From an uncultured Alistipes sp. (GTDB lineage Bacteria; Bacteroidota; Bacteroidia; Bacteroidales; Rikenellaceae): a DNA stretch of 64,000 nt. Below, piece after piece: positions 44,219 to 53,022 of the stretch; the stretch's first letter is position 1; the number at the start of each line of letters is the position of its first letter. The stretch is from NCBI GenBank assembly GCA_900546065.1, contig URBK01000002.1, forward strand, positions 1-64,000, written 5' to 3'. A model generated the notes under the pieces. It worked only from the letters and a program-made list of their open reading frames with translations. It was not told where the DNA came from and made no database searches. The position numbers and the translations under genes were made by a program.

Positions 44219-44250
44219 TTTGGATATTCGGTTTTTATTTGCCATCTTTG
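44219..44250 (+). promoter_or_regulatory. Promoter of manC with long leader
   Basis: TTTG at 44219-44222, 20 bp, CATCTTTG at 44243-44250, the same -7 variant used by tRNA-Arg. The predicted leader before ATG 44387 is about 130 nt. The rest of the 43987-44386 gap shows no gene. Confidence 0.7.
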
Positions 44251-44386
44251 TAAGGATGTTGGCATGCCGACACACGCCGCGCGCAACCGCTGCCCCAAGA
44301 ACAGTTGCCTCTGCCGGCACACGCTGCCACACACGCCGAAAAAGAACCGTTAAGTACAAAACACGTAAGTATACAACCATAAAGAC

Positions 44387-45460
44387 ATGAGCAGCAACAC
44401 CTACTGCGTAATCATGGCCGGAGGCATCGGGACCCGCTTCTGGCCCATGAGCCGACAGGTCAAGCCCAAGCAGTTCCTTGACATTCTCGGCACGGGGAAG
44501 TCGTTCATCCGCTCGACCTTCGAGCGTTTCGCCGCCATCGTGCCGGCCGAGAATTTTCTTGTCGTCACCAACCGCCGCTACCGCGACCTCGTACTGGAGC
44601 ATATACCCGAGTTGCAGCCGCAGCAGGTGCTGTGCGAGCCCATCGGGCGCAACACGGCACCCTGCATAGCCTATGCGGCCTACACGCTGCGCAAGATCAA
44701 CCCCGAGGCGGAGATGATCGTCACGCCGGCCGACCACCTCATCCTCAACGAGACCGATTTCCATGCCATCATACGCGAGTGCCTCGAGTTTGCCGACCGC
44801 CACGACGCCCTGATGACCGTCGGAATCAAGCCCAGCCGTCCCGATACGGGATACGGATATATCCAGAAGTCGAACAACGACGTCATCAGCCGCGTCAAGT
44901 GCTTCACCGAGAAGCCCAATCTGGAGCTGGCGCAGACATTCGTACAGTGCGGCGAGTTCTTCTGGAACGCCGGCATCTTCATCTGGAAGGTGAGCAGCAT
45001 AATCGAGGCTTTCTGCCGCCATCTGCCCGAACACCACGCCCTCTTCTCGGCCATCATGGAGGATCTGGGCACCGACCGCGAGGAGGCCGCCATCGAACAG
45101 GTCTTCTCGGAGTGCCGCGCCATATCGATCGACTACGGCATCATGGAGAAGGCCGACAACGTATATGTCCGCTGCGGCGACTTCGGCTGGAGCGATGTGG
45201 GTACGTGGGGTTCGGTCTACCAGCTCTCGCGCAAGGATGCCTACGCCAATGCCAAATCCAACGACGGCTGCTATACCTACGACACGCGCAACTCGATCAT
45301 CTCGATTCCCGCAGGCAAAATCGCCGTCATCAAGGGGTTGAAGGATTATATCGTGGTCGATACGGACGACGTGCTGATGATATGCCCGCGCAGCGACGAA
45401 CAGAGCATCAAGAAATATATCGACGACGTTAAGTTCGACAAGGGGGACAAATATATCTGA
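44387..45460 (+). CDS. manC: Mannose-1-phosphate guanylyltransferase
   Basis: 357 residues. The nucleotidyltransferase signature CVIMAGGIGTRFWPMSRQ, then KPKQFLDILG, EPIGRNTAPCI, VTPADHLIL, FTEKPNLELA, ISIDYGIMEKAD and DFGWSDVGTWGS identify GDP-mannose pyrophosphorylase. It lacks the C-terminal isomerase domain of bifunctional ManC/AlgA. The product GDP-mannose feeds glycan and fucose synthesis. It is monocistronic by its promoter and terminator. Confidence 0.95.
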   Translation: MSSNTYCVIMAGGIGTRFWPMSRQVKPKQFLDILGTGKSFIRSTFERFAAIVPAENFLVVTNRRYRDLVLEHIPELQPQQVLCEPIGRNTAPCIAYAAYTLRKINPEAEMIVTPADHLILNETDFHAIIRECLEFADRHDALMTVGIKPSRPDTGYGYIQKSNNDVISRVKCFTEKPNLELAQTFVQCGEFFWNAGIFIWKVSSIIEAFCRHLPEHHALFSAIMEDLGTDREEAAIEQVFSECRAISIDYGIMEKADNVYVRCGDFGWSDVGTWGSVYQLSRKDAYANAKSNDGCYTYDTRNSIISIPAGKIAVIKGLKDYIVVDTDDVLMICPRSDEQSIKKYIDDVKFDKGDKYI

Positions 45461-45532
45461 CGTTTCCTCTTGCGGCCGCACGACCTGTCCCTCCGAATAG
45501 AGTAGGGGCGACGAATGCAGGCCGTTACCCCG

Positions 45533-45566
45533 AAAGCCCCGATCCGCCGTGGATCGGGGCTTTTTT
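45533..45566 (+). terminator. Rho-independent terminator of manC
   Basis: A perfect 13-bp stem (AAAGCCCCGATCC / GGATCGGGGCTTT), loop GCCGT, T6. Confidence 0.93.
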
Positions 45567-45610
45567 GCAGAGGTCTGCGCGACCCGTTCGGGATATTTCC
45601 ATATTTTTGT

Positions 45611-45618
45611 TACCTTTG
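45611..45618 (+). promoter_or_regulatory. -7 element of the OPT transporter gene
   Basis: TACCTTTG with TTCG (weak -33) 20 bp upstream at 45587-45590. The leader to ATG 45706 is about 83 nt. Confidence 0.55.
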
Positions 45619-45705
45619 TAGATTGAGCGGCAGGCAGGTGCGTCCACGCGGCAACACTCCCTCGCTGACCGCCCGAAGTAAGGAAACCCTAAACTTGCAA
45701 TCCAT

Positions 45706-47652
45706 ATGGAAGAAAACAGACACGACGTATCTCTGCCCGAAAACGCATACCGCGAACTCAAGCCGGGCGAAGAGTACCGGCCACTGATGCCGGCCTCGAC
45801 AACGCCGGCCGAGGTAACGCCCTACTCGGTCACGATGGGCATAATCATGGCCGTGATATTCTCGGCCGCGGCGGCATTCCTCGGTCTCAAGGTGGGACAG
45901 GTGTTCGAGGCCGCCATACCCATCGCCATCATCGCCGTAGGCGTCGGCACCGCCCTCGGCAAGAAGAACATGCTGGGACAGAACGTCATCATACAATCCA
46001 TCGGCGCCAGCTCGGGCGTTATCGTTGCAGGTGCCATCTTCACCCTTCCGGCACTCTACATCCTCGGGCTGGAGGCGCACTTCTATCAGATATTCCTCTC
46101 GTCGCTGCTGGGCGGCGTGCTGGGCATAGTGCTTCTGATCCCCTTCCGCAAATACTTCGTCAAGGAGATGCACGGCAAATATCCCTTCCCCGAGGCTACG
46201 GCTACAACCGAAGTGCTCGTCTCGGGCGAGAAGGGCGGCGACCAAGCCAAGCTGCTGGCCGTGGCGGGTCTCGTGGGCGGTGTCTACGACTTTATCGTCA
46301 GCACCTTCGGCGCATGGACCGAAGTCGTATCGACACGTATATGCGAGTTCGGCGCAATGTGTGCCGACAAGTTCAAGGTGGTATTCTCGCTCAATACGGG
46401 TGCCGCCGTACTCGGCCTCGGATATATTATCGGTTTGAAGTATGCGGTCATCATCACGGCAGGCTCGTGCCTCGTGTGGTTCCTCATCGTACCCCTTATC
46501 GGGTCGGTTGACCCCGCCTCGGCCGCGCTCTCGCCCGAAGATATATTCACGACATACGGACGCCCGATCGGTATCGGCGGCATAGCAATGGCCGGCCTTA
46601 TCGGTATAGTGCGTCAGGCCGGAATCATACGTCAGGCCGTAGCGCTGGCCGTGGGTGAGCTCGCCTCGAAGAAGGGACAGGCTGCCCCCGCTGCCGAACG
46701 CACGCAGCGCGACCTGTCAATGCGTCTGATCCTCTCGGTGCTGATCGCGGCGCTCATCGCAACCTTCGTATTCTTCCACTTCGGTCTGCTCGGAAACGGC
46801 ATGCAGAGCATCGTGGCGTTGCTTATCGTCTTCGTCATAGCCTTCCTATTCACCACCGTGGCCGCCAACGCCATCGCCATCGTGGGCACCAACCCCGTCT
46901 CGGGCATGACGCTCATGACGCTTATCCTCAGCTCGCTCGTGCTGGCAAGCATCGGCCTAAGCGGTACGGCCGGCATGACCGCCGCGCTGATCATCGGCGG
47001 TGTCGTATGTACGGCCCTCTCGATGGCCGGAGGCTTCATAACGGACCTCAAGATCGGATACTGGATCGGCACCACGCCCCGCAAGCAGGAGGCGTGGAAG
47101 TTCCTCGGTACGGCCGTCTCGGCCGCAACCGTCGCCGGCGTGATGATCGTGCTGAACGACTCGTTCGGCTTCGTGGGCGAGGATGCTCTGGTGGCACCGC
47201 AGGCAAATGCCATGGCCGCCGTCATACAGCCCCTCATGACCGGAGGCTCGACACCGTGGATACTCTACTTCATGGGTGCCGTGCTGGCTCTGGTGCTCAC
47301 GGCCATAGGTATCCCCGCACTGGCCTTCTCGCTCGGAATGTTCATCCCGATGTACCTTAACGCCCCGCTGGTAGTCGGCGGACTTATCGCATGGTTCGTC
47401 GCCAACCGCTCAAAGGACGAGGCCCTCAACAAGGCGCGCTTCGACCGCGGTACGCTCATCGCCTCGGGCTTCATCGCAGGCGGTGCACTGATGGGCGTGG
47501 TGAGCGCCGTACTCAAATACCTCGACTGCGACTGGAAAATGACCGGCTGGGCCGAGTCAAAGGGTGCCGAGTGGCTCGGTCTTGGGATGTACATCGTGCT
47601 AATGGTATACTTCGTGCTGCATACGATGCGGGCCCGCAAAGAGAACAATTAA
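45706..47652 (+). CDS. OPT-family oligopeptide transporter
   Basis: 648 residues with some 14-16 membrane spans. The start EYRPLMPASTTPAEVTPYSV and the first spans (IFSAAAAFLGLKVGQVFEAA) with PFPEATATTEVL are the hallmark of bacterial OPT proteins. It probably imports peptides driven by protons. The gene immediately downstream is pepT, a tripeptidase, which supports peptide uptake and digestion as one function. Confidence 0.93.
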   Translation: MEENRHDVSLPENAYRELKPGEEYRPLMPASTTPAEVTPYSVTMGIIMAVIFSAAAAFLGLKVGQVFEAAIPIAIIAVGVGTALGKKNMLGQNVIIQSIGASSGVIVAGAIFTLPALYILGLEAHFYQIFLSSLLGGVLGIVLLIPFRKYFVKEMHGKYPFPEATATTEVLVSGEKGGDQAKLLAVAGLVGGVYDFIVSTFGAWTEVVSTRICEFGAMCADKFKVVFSLNTGAAVLGLGYIIGLKYAVIITAGSCLVWFLIVPLIGSVDPASAALSPEDIFTTYGRPIGIGGIAMAGLIGIVRQAGIIRQAVALAVGELASKKGQAAPAAERTQRDLSMRLILSVLIAALIATFVFFHFGLLGNGMQSIVALLIVFVIAFLFTTVAANAIAIVGTNPVSGMTLMTLILSSLVLASIGLSGTAGMTAALIIGGVVCTALSMAGGFITDLKIGYWIGTTPRKQEAWKFLGTAVSAATVAGVMIVLNDSFGFVGEDALVAPQANAMAAVIQPLMTGGSTPWILYFMGAVLALVLTAIGIPALAFSLGMFIPMYLNAPLVVGGLIAWFVANRSKDEALNKARFDRGTLIASGFIAGGALMGVVSAVLKYLDCDWKMTGWAESKGAEWLGLGMYIVLMVYFVLHTMRARKENN

Positions 47653-47704
47653 GAGTCAATACAACAACGGGCGGCCTCCGCGCCGCCTACAAAAAAATAA
47701 GATT

Positions 47705-48922
47705 ATGGAACTCAAGGACAGATTTCTGAAATACGTATCGTTCGACACGCAGTCGGACGAGAACAGCGAGACCTTCCCCTCGACCGAAAAGCAGCTCGTG
47801 CTGCTCAACTTTCTGGCCGACGAGATGCGTACGCTCGGCATGACGGAGGTTACGGTCGACGAACACGGATACGCCATGGGCACCATTCCCGCGACGCCGG
47901 GTCTGGAGACGGCACCCGTCATAGGTTTCATCTCACACGTCGACACCTCGCCCGACATGAGCGGCAAGGATGTGCATCCGCACATCATAGAGGATTACGA
48001 CGGCGGCGACATAAAGCTCAATGCCGCGCTGACGATGCGTGTGGCGGATTTCCCCGAGCTGGCGCTCTTCAAGGGTCATACCATCATCCATACCGACGGC
48101 ACGACGCTGCTCGGGGCCGATGACAAGGCGGGCTGCGCCGAGATCATGACCGCAGCCGAGTATCTCATGACACATCCCGAGGTACGCCACGGCAAGATAC
48201 GCATAGGCTTCACCCCCGACGAGGAGGTCGGCCGCGGTGTCGATTACTTCGACGTGAAGGCTTTCGGCGCCGACTTCGCCTACACGATGGACGGCGGATA
48301 TGAAGGTGAATTGGAGTATGAGAACTTCAACGCCGCCTCGGCAACGATAGATATTCAGGGCCGCAACGTACACCCGGGCTACGCCAAGGACAAGATGATA
48401 AACGCCATACAGGTTGCGTGCGAACTCAACGCGCTGATCCCCGCCGTACAGCGTCCCGAGCATACGGACGGCTACGAGGGCTTCTTCCACTGCGTCGCGC
48501 TCAACGGCACGGTCGAGAATGCCCGCATAAGCTACATCATTCGCGACCACGACAGCGAGCGTTTCGAGCAGAAGAAGGTGTGGATGTGGAGCTGCGTCGA
48601 CCTGTTGCAGAAGCGCTACGGCAAGGATGTGCTTAAGCTCACGCTCAAGGACCAATACTTCAACATGCGCAAGATGGTCGAGCCGCACCCGCAGGTGATC
48701 GACAAGGCGATGGAGGCGATGCGTCAGGCGGGTGTAGAGCCTATCGTGCGCCCCATCCGCGGCGGTACCGACGGCGCGCGCCTCTCGTTCATGGGACTTC
48801 CGTGCCCCAACCTCTTCACCGGCGGCATGAACTTCCACGGCAAGTTCGAATACTGCTCGCTCGATACGATGCGCCGCGCCACGGACGTCATAATCAATCT
48901 GGCACAATTGTGGGCCGAATAA
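47705..48922 (+). CDS. pepT: Peptidase T (tripeptide aminopeptidase)
   Basis: 405 residues of the M20 family. Motifs are GFISHVDTSPDMSG (zinc His-Asp), HTDGTTLLGADDKAG, RIGFTPDEEVGRGVDYFDV (catalytic Glu pair), TMDGGYEGELEYENFNAA, NVHPGYAKDKMINA and IRGGTDGARLSFMGLPCPN. It removes the N-terminal residue from tripeptides in the cytoplasm. It starts 52 bp after the OPT gene in the same direction and is likely co-transcribed. Confidence 0.97.
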   Translation: MELKDRFLKYVSFDTQSDENSETFPSTEKQLVLLNFLADEMRTLGMTEVTVDEHGYAMGTIPATPGLETAPVIGFISHVDTSPDMSGKDVHPHIIEDYDGGDIKLNAALTMRVADFPELALFKGHTIIHTDGTTLLGADDKAGCAEIMTAAEYLMTHPEVRHGKIRIGFTPDEEVGRGVDYFDVKAFGADFAYTMDGGYEGELEYENFNAASATIDIQGRNVHPGYAKDKMINAIQVACELNALIPAVQRPEHTDGYEGFFHCVALNGTVENARISYIIRDHDSERFEQKKVWMWSCVDLLQKRYGKDVLKLTLKDQYFNMRKMVEPHPQVIDKAMEAMRQAGVEPIVRPIRGGTDGARLSFMGLPCPNLFTGGMNFHGKFEYCSLDTMRRATDVIINLAQLWAE

Positions 48923-48984
48923 ATGTACGCAGACGGCCGCAACATATCATATAAATAGATCGTAAACGACATAAGTCCAAAAAT

Positions 48985-49497
48985 ATGAAAGGATTTCACG
49001 AAGTCGATCCCGCACAGATCAACGACAACTTCATACATGACATCGGCAGCGACTGGATGCTCATCACGGCAGGCGACCACGTGCGCCACAACGCCATGAC
49101 GGCATCATGGGGCGGCGTAGGCGTAATATGGGGATTTCCCGTCGCCGTCGCCGTAATACGCCCCCAGAGATATACCTTCGGGCTTGTCGAGCAGAGCGAT
49201 ACGCTCACCCTCTCGTTCCTGCCCGAGCAGTACCGCGAAGCGCTCAAATATTGCGGTTCGCACTCGGGACGCGACGAGGACAAACTCCACAATGCGGGCC
49301 TTGCGGTGGAGTTCACCGACAACGATACCCCCGCCATTGCCGAGGCGCGTCTCGTGCTGGAGTGCCGCAAGCTCTACGCCGACATGATCAAGCCCGAGAA
49401 CTTCATCGACCGCAGCCTCATCGAACGATGGTATCCGTCGGCCGACTTCCACAAGGCATACGTGCTGCGCATAGAGAAGGCATACGTCAAGGATTGA
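48985..49497 (+). CDS. Flavin-reductase-like FMN-binding protein
   Basis: 170 residues of the flavin-reductase split-barrel fold: SDWMLITAGDHVRHNAMTAS, GVGVIWGFPVAVAVIRPQRY, TLSFLPEQYREALKYCGSHS and GRDEDKLHNAGL. It binds FMN; electron partner and substrate unknown. It lies between pepT and nadE, 11 bp before nadE, so it may belong to one operon with them. Confidence 0.85.
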   Translation: MKGFHEVDPAQINDNFIHDIGSDWMLITAGDHVRHNAMTASWGGVGVIWGFPVAVAVIRPQRYTFGLVEQSDTLTLSFLPEQYREALKYCGSHSGRDEDKLHNAGLAVEFTDNDTPAIAEARLVLECRKLYADMIKPENFIDRSLIERWYPSADFHKAYVLRIEKAYVKD

Positions 49498-49508
49498 CAC
49501 CGCACGAT

Positions 49509-51434
49509 ATGAATCGATACGGATATTTCAAGGTTGCGGCGGCCGTGCCCGCCGTCAGGGTCGCAGACTGCGGCTTCAATGCCGACCACATTACAGGGTT
49601 GATGCGGCGTGCGGCTGCGCGCGGCGTGCGTGTCATGGTCTTTCCGGAGTTGTGCATCACGGCATACACATGCGGCGACCTGTTCCTGCAGCCGAAGCTG
49701 CTCGATGCCGCCGCCGAGGCGCTCGACCGCATCGCCGCGGCCTCGCGTGACATTCCCGTCGCGGCCATCGTCGGCGCACCGCTGCGCTACGGAAACGCCA
49801 TATACAACTGCGCCGTTGTAATGGCAGGCGGCAAATATCTCGGTGCCATACCCAAAAGCTACATACCCAACTATGCCGAGTTCTACGAGGCACGATGGTT
49901 CGCCTCGGGCGCCGGAATCAAGGATGCCGCAATCACTATCGGAGAGTGTGAAGTACCCTTCGGCACCGACCTGCAGATGGTCATCGACGGCGTAAGGTGC
50001 GGCGTGGAGATATGCGAGGACCTGTGGGTGCCCGTACCCCCGTCGTCGCACAAGGCCGCCGCGGGCGCCGAGGTGATATTCAACCTCTCGGCCTCGCCCG
50101 AGACCATAGGCAAACACGCCTACCTCACCTCGCTCGTGCGCCAGCAGTCGGCACGCACATCGTCGGCATACGTATATGTCTCGTCGGGCTTCGGCGAGTC
50201 GTCCACCGATCTGGTCTTCGCCGGCAACGGCCTCATCGCCGAGAACGGCACGATGATAGTCGAGGGCGACCGCTTCTCGACCGGGGAGCAGATCGTCGCG
50301 GCAGATGTCGACATAGAGTTTCTGCGCAGCGAGCGTATGCGGCGCAACACATTCGCCGACTACGGCACAACGCTCCCGCCCCGCCGGATTGCGATTACGC
50401 TTCCCGCGGCAGCAGAGTCGGCATTCGACCGCACGGTCGACCCTGCGCCCTTCGTGCCGCACGACAGCGGCGACCGCCGCAGCCGCTGCGAGGAGATCTT
50501 CGCCATACAGAGTCTCGGTCTGGCCAAACGCCTCGCCCATACGGGCTGCCGTTGCGCCGTCGTGGGCATATCTGGAGGTCTCGATTCGACGCTGGCGCTG
50601 CTTGTGACGCTGCGCGCATTCGACCGTCTCGGCCTCGACCGCAAAGGTATAATCGGCGTAACGATGCCGGGCTTCGGAACCACGGGACGCACATACCGCA
50701 ACGCCGTCACCTTGGTCAGCGAATCGGGGGCCACGCTGCGCGAGATATCAATAGCGGCGGCATGCCGCCAGCACTTCGCCGACATAGGATTGCCCGACGA
50801 GGACCGTTCGGTTACATACGAGAACTCTCAGGCCCGCGAACGCACGCAGATACTGATGGATGTGGCCAACATGCAGGGCGGCATCGTCATCGGCACGGGC
50901 GACCTGAGCGAGCTGGCGCTCGGCTGGGCCACATACAACGGCGACCACATGTCGATGTACGGTGTCAACTGCTCCGTACCAAAGACTCTGGTGCGACACA
51001 TGGTCGAATGGGCCGCGTCGGTGGAGACGAACGACGCCCTGCGCCTTGCGCTGGAGGATGTGGCCGCAACGCCCGTAAGTCCCGAGCTGCTGCCCGCAGA
51101 CGAGAGCGGAAACATAGCCCAGAAGACCGAGGATATAGTCGGGCCGTACGAGCTCCACGACTTCTTCCTCTACAACTTCGTGCGACAGGGTTTCCCGCCC
51201 TCGAAGATACTCTTTCTGGCCATGCACGCCTTCGACGGACGCTACGACCGTGCTACCGTGATCAAGTGGCTCAGGATATTCTTCCGCCGCTTCTTTGCCC
51301 AGCAGTTCAAGCGTTCGGCCCTGCCCGACGGACCAAAGGTAGGAAGCGTCTCGCTCTCGCCCCGCGGCGACTGGCGCATGCCGTCGGATGCCTCGGCCGC
51401 AGAGTGGCTGCGCGAATGCGACTCGCTGGAATAA
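49509..51434 (+). CDS. nadE: Glutamine-dependent NAD+ synthetase
   Basis: 641 residues from ATG 49509. The N-terminal nitrilase-type glutaminase domain has VFPELCITAYTCGDLF (Glu), IPKSYIPNYAEFYEARWF (Lys) and GVEICEDLWVPVPPS (Cys). The C-terminal synthetase domain has the PP-loop GISGGLDSTLALLV, GTGDLSELALGWATYNGDHM and FPPSKILFLA. It converts deamido-NAD to NAD using glutamine ammonia. An open frame further upstream overlaps the flavin reductase gene and is ignored. Confidence 0.97.
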   Translation: MNRYGYFKVAAAVPAVRVADCGFNADHITGLMRRAAARGVRVMVFPELCITAYTCGDLFLQPKLLDAAAEALDRIAAASRDIPVAAIVGAPLRYGNAIYNCAVVMAGGKYLGAIPKSYIPNYAEFYEARWFASGAGIKDAAITIGECEVPFGTDLQMVIDGVRCGVEICEDLWVPVPPSSHKAAAGAEVIFNLSASPETIGKHAYLTSLVRQQSARTSSAYVYVSSGFGESSTDLVFAGNGLIAENGTMIVEGDRFSTGEQIVAADVDIEFLRSERMRRNTFADYGTTLPPRRIAITLPAAAESAFDRTVDPAPFVPHDSGDRRSRCEEIFAIQSLGLAKRLAHTGCRCAVVGISGGLDSTLALLVTLRAFDRLGLDRKGIIGVTMPGFGTTGRTYRNAVTLVSESGATLREISIAAACRQHFADIGLPDEDRSVTYENSQARERTQILMDVANMQGGIVIGTGDLSELALGWATYNGDHMSMYGVNCSVPKTLVRHMVEWAASVETNDALRLALEDVAATPVSPELLPADESGNIAQKTEDIVGPYELHDFFLYNFVRQGFPPSKILFLAMHAFDGRYDRATVIKWLRIFFRRFFAQQFKRSALPDGPKVGSVSLSPRGDWRMPSDASAAEWLRECDSLE

Positions 51435-51589
51435 CACGCCACGAAAAGCATTCCCGGAAAAGGTCTCCGCACGGCAAAGGCCATACCCCTTGCCGCCGGG
51501 CATAAAATAGATATAGATAAATATTATTCTCTCGGCGGGACGGCTTAATAGGGAAGGGATAAAATATATAGAACATAAATCGCGTTTAT

Positions 51590-52216
51590 ATGAAACGGAC
51601 CGTTATAATATTTCTGCTCATGCTGTCGGCCGCGACAGCTGCTCAGGCACAGAACAATCTCTTCGATATCTTGAAGGGAGCGGCATCGGCCGCCGTGGAC
51701 AAGGCCACCGACGGAGCCTTCACCTCGCAGCGCATAATCGGCTCATGGAGCTACGCCAAACCCGGACTGCGTCTGTCGTCCGACAACGCCCTCTCGGAGA
51801 TTGCGGCCGCAGCCGCCGTCTCGACCGTCGAAGACAAGATATCGAAATATTACGAGATGGTGGGCATACGCGAGGGGGCCTGCACCTTCGTATTCAACAG
51901 CGACGGCACCTTTACATCGACCGTCGGAACCAAGACCATAAACGGCCGCTATACGATGGACGGGGCGAACCATACGCTGAACATAACATTCGGTACGGCC
52001 GAGCGCCCCGCAGCCGAGAAACTGGGACTCAACAAGGGCATTAACGCCTCGGTATATATGAACGGCTCGAACCTGCAGATACTCTTCGCGGCGGACAAGC
52101 TGCTGGACGTAATAGAGTTTCTGGGCAGCATAACCTCATCGCTGCAGGCCGCAACCTCGCTGCTGAAGAGCTACGACGGCATGATGATAGGATTCGAGTT
52201 CGCGCCGCAGAAATAG
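51590..52216 (+). CDS. DUF4923-type exported protein
   Basis: 208 residues. The signal peptide MKRTVIIFLLMLSAATAAQA is followed by NLFDILKGAASAAVDKATDG and a lipocalin-like beta domain (IIGSWSYAKPGLRLSSDNAL; CTFVFNSDGTFTSTVG; INGRYTMDGANHTLNITFG). This matches the Bacteroidota DUF4923 family, whose role is unknown. A homologous gene follows 13 bp downstream, so the two form an operon. The 155 bp before it is AT-rich with no clear -7 element. Confidence 0.7.
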   Translation: MKRTVIIFLLMLSAATAAQAQNNLFDILKGAASAAVDKATDGAFTSQRIIGSWSYAKPGLRLSSDNALSEIAAAAAVSTVEDKISKYYEMVGIREGACTFVFNSDGTFTSTVGTKTINGRYTMDGANHTLNITFGTAERPAAEKLGLNKGINASVYMNGSNLQILFAADKLLDVIEFLGSITSSLQAATSLLKSYDGMMIGFEFAPQK

Positions 52217-52229
52217 ACACACCAAACGT

Positions 52230-52946
52230 ATGAAAAGGATATTGACACTTCTGATACTGACCCTCGCGGCGACCTCCGCCGCTGAAGGGCTGCATGCACA
52301 GGGGTTGCAGAGTCTGCTCAACCTCTTTGCCAACACCAAGGCGGCAAAGGCCGACGCCCATGCCGCAGGCGAGCCGCTCACGCTCGAGCAGCTCACGGCC
52401 TCGACGTGGGTATACTCCTCGCCGCAGATAGTCTATTCGGGGAGCAGTTCGATGGCTACGGTCGCCATAGCCACACTCCGCACACAGCTGCCCGACATAT
52501 CGAAGGCATTAGGCCTCACCACCGGCAGCGATGCCGTCACCTTCCTCAACAACAATACGGCCGTCATGCAGAGCGGACAACACAAAGGCGCTGTACCCTA
52601 CATGTACGACCCCGCGACGGGATACGTATCCTTCACCATAACCCATAAAGGGGCGACGGCGGCATTCCCCGCCACGGCCACGGCAAGGGATGGCGTACTG
52701 ACCGTACTATTCGATGCCAACACATCGATATCGACACTGTTGAAGATGGCGCCCGAGCTCAAGGATAACCCCTCGCTGGTCATCATAAAGGCCGTGGCGG
52801 ACAAATACCCGGGCATAAAGATCGGGGCGACGTTCGATCCGCGCCCGACGACGGCAGCCGATACGCAGACATCCGCGGCAGATACTCTGCAACAGGCACC
52901 CGCAATCGTGCAACAGGCCGATTCGACGGCCCAATCCGCCCAATAG
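52230..52946 (+). CDS. DUF4923-like exported protein, divergent paralogue
   Basis: 238 residues. The signal peptide MKRILTLLILTLAATSAAEG ends near LHAQ; GLQSLLNLFANTKAAKADAH and TASTWVYSSPQIVYSG correspond to the same positions in the preceding protein, followed by the same order of beta strands. The last 35 residues are a low-complexity Thr/Ala/Gln tail (TQTSAADTLQQAPAIVQQAD) absent from the partner. A perfect terminator follows. Function unknown. Confidence 0.65.
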   Translation: MKRILTLLILTLAATSAAEGLHAQGLQSLLNLFANTKAAKADAHAAGEPLTLEQLTASTWVYSSPQIVYSGSSSMATVAIATLRTQLPDISKALGLTTGSDAVTFLNNNTAVMQSGQHKGAVPYMYDPATGYVSFTITHKGATAAFPATATARDGVLTVLFDANTSISTLLKMAPELKDNPSLVIIKAVADKYPGIKIGATFDPRPTTAADTQTSAADTLQQAPAIVQQADSTAQSAQ

Positions 52947-52960
52947 CCCAACGCTAAAAC

Positions 52961-52998
52961 AACAAATGTAGAGATCCGCACGGATCTCTACATTTGTT
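52961..52998. terminator. Bidirectional terminator between convergent genes
   Basis: A perfect 17-bp stem (AACAAATGTAGAGATCC and its complement) around loop GCAC, between the DUF4923-like pair (+) and the acyl-CoA ligase gene (-). Confidence 0.93.
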
Positions 52999-53022
52999 TA
53001 TATCAGTGAATCACAAGTTCCA

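Noticed and set aside
49107..49508. N-terminal extension of nadE
   Set aside because: It overlaps the flavin-reductase gene in another frame. The nitrilase domain starts properly at ATG 49509.
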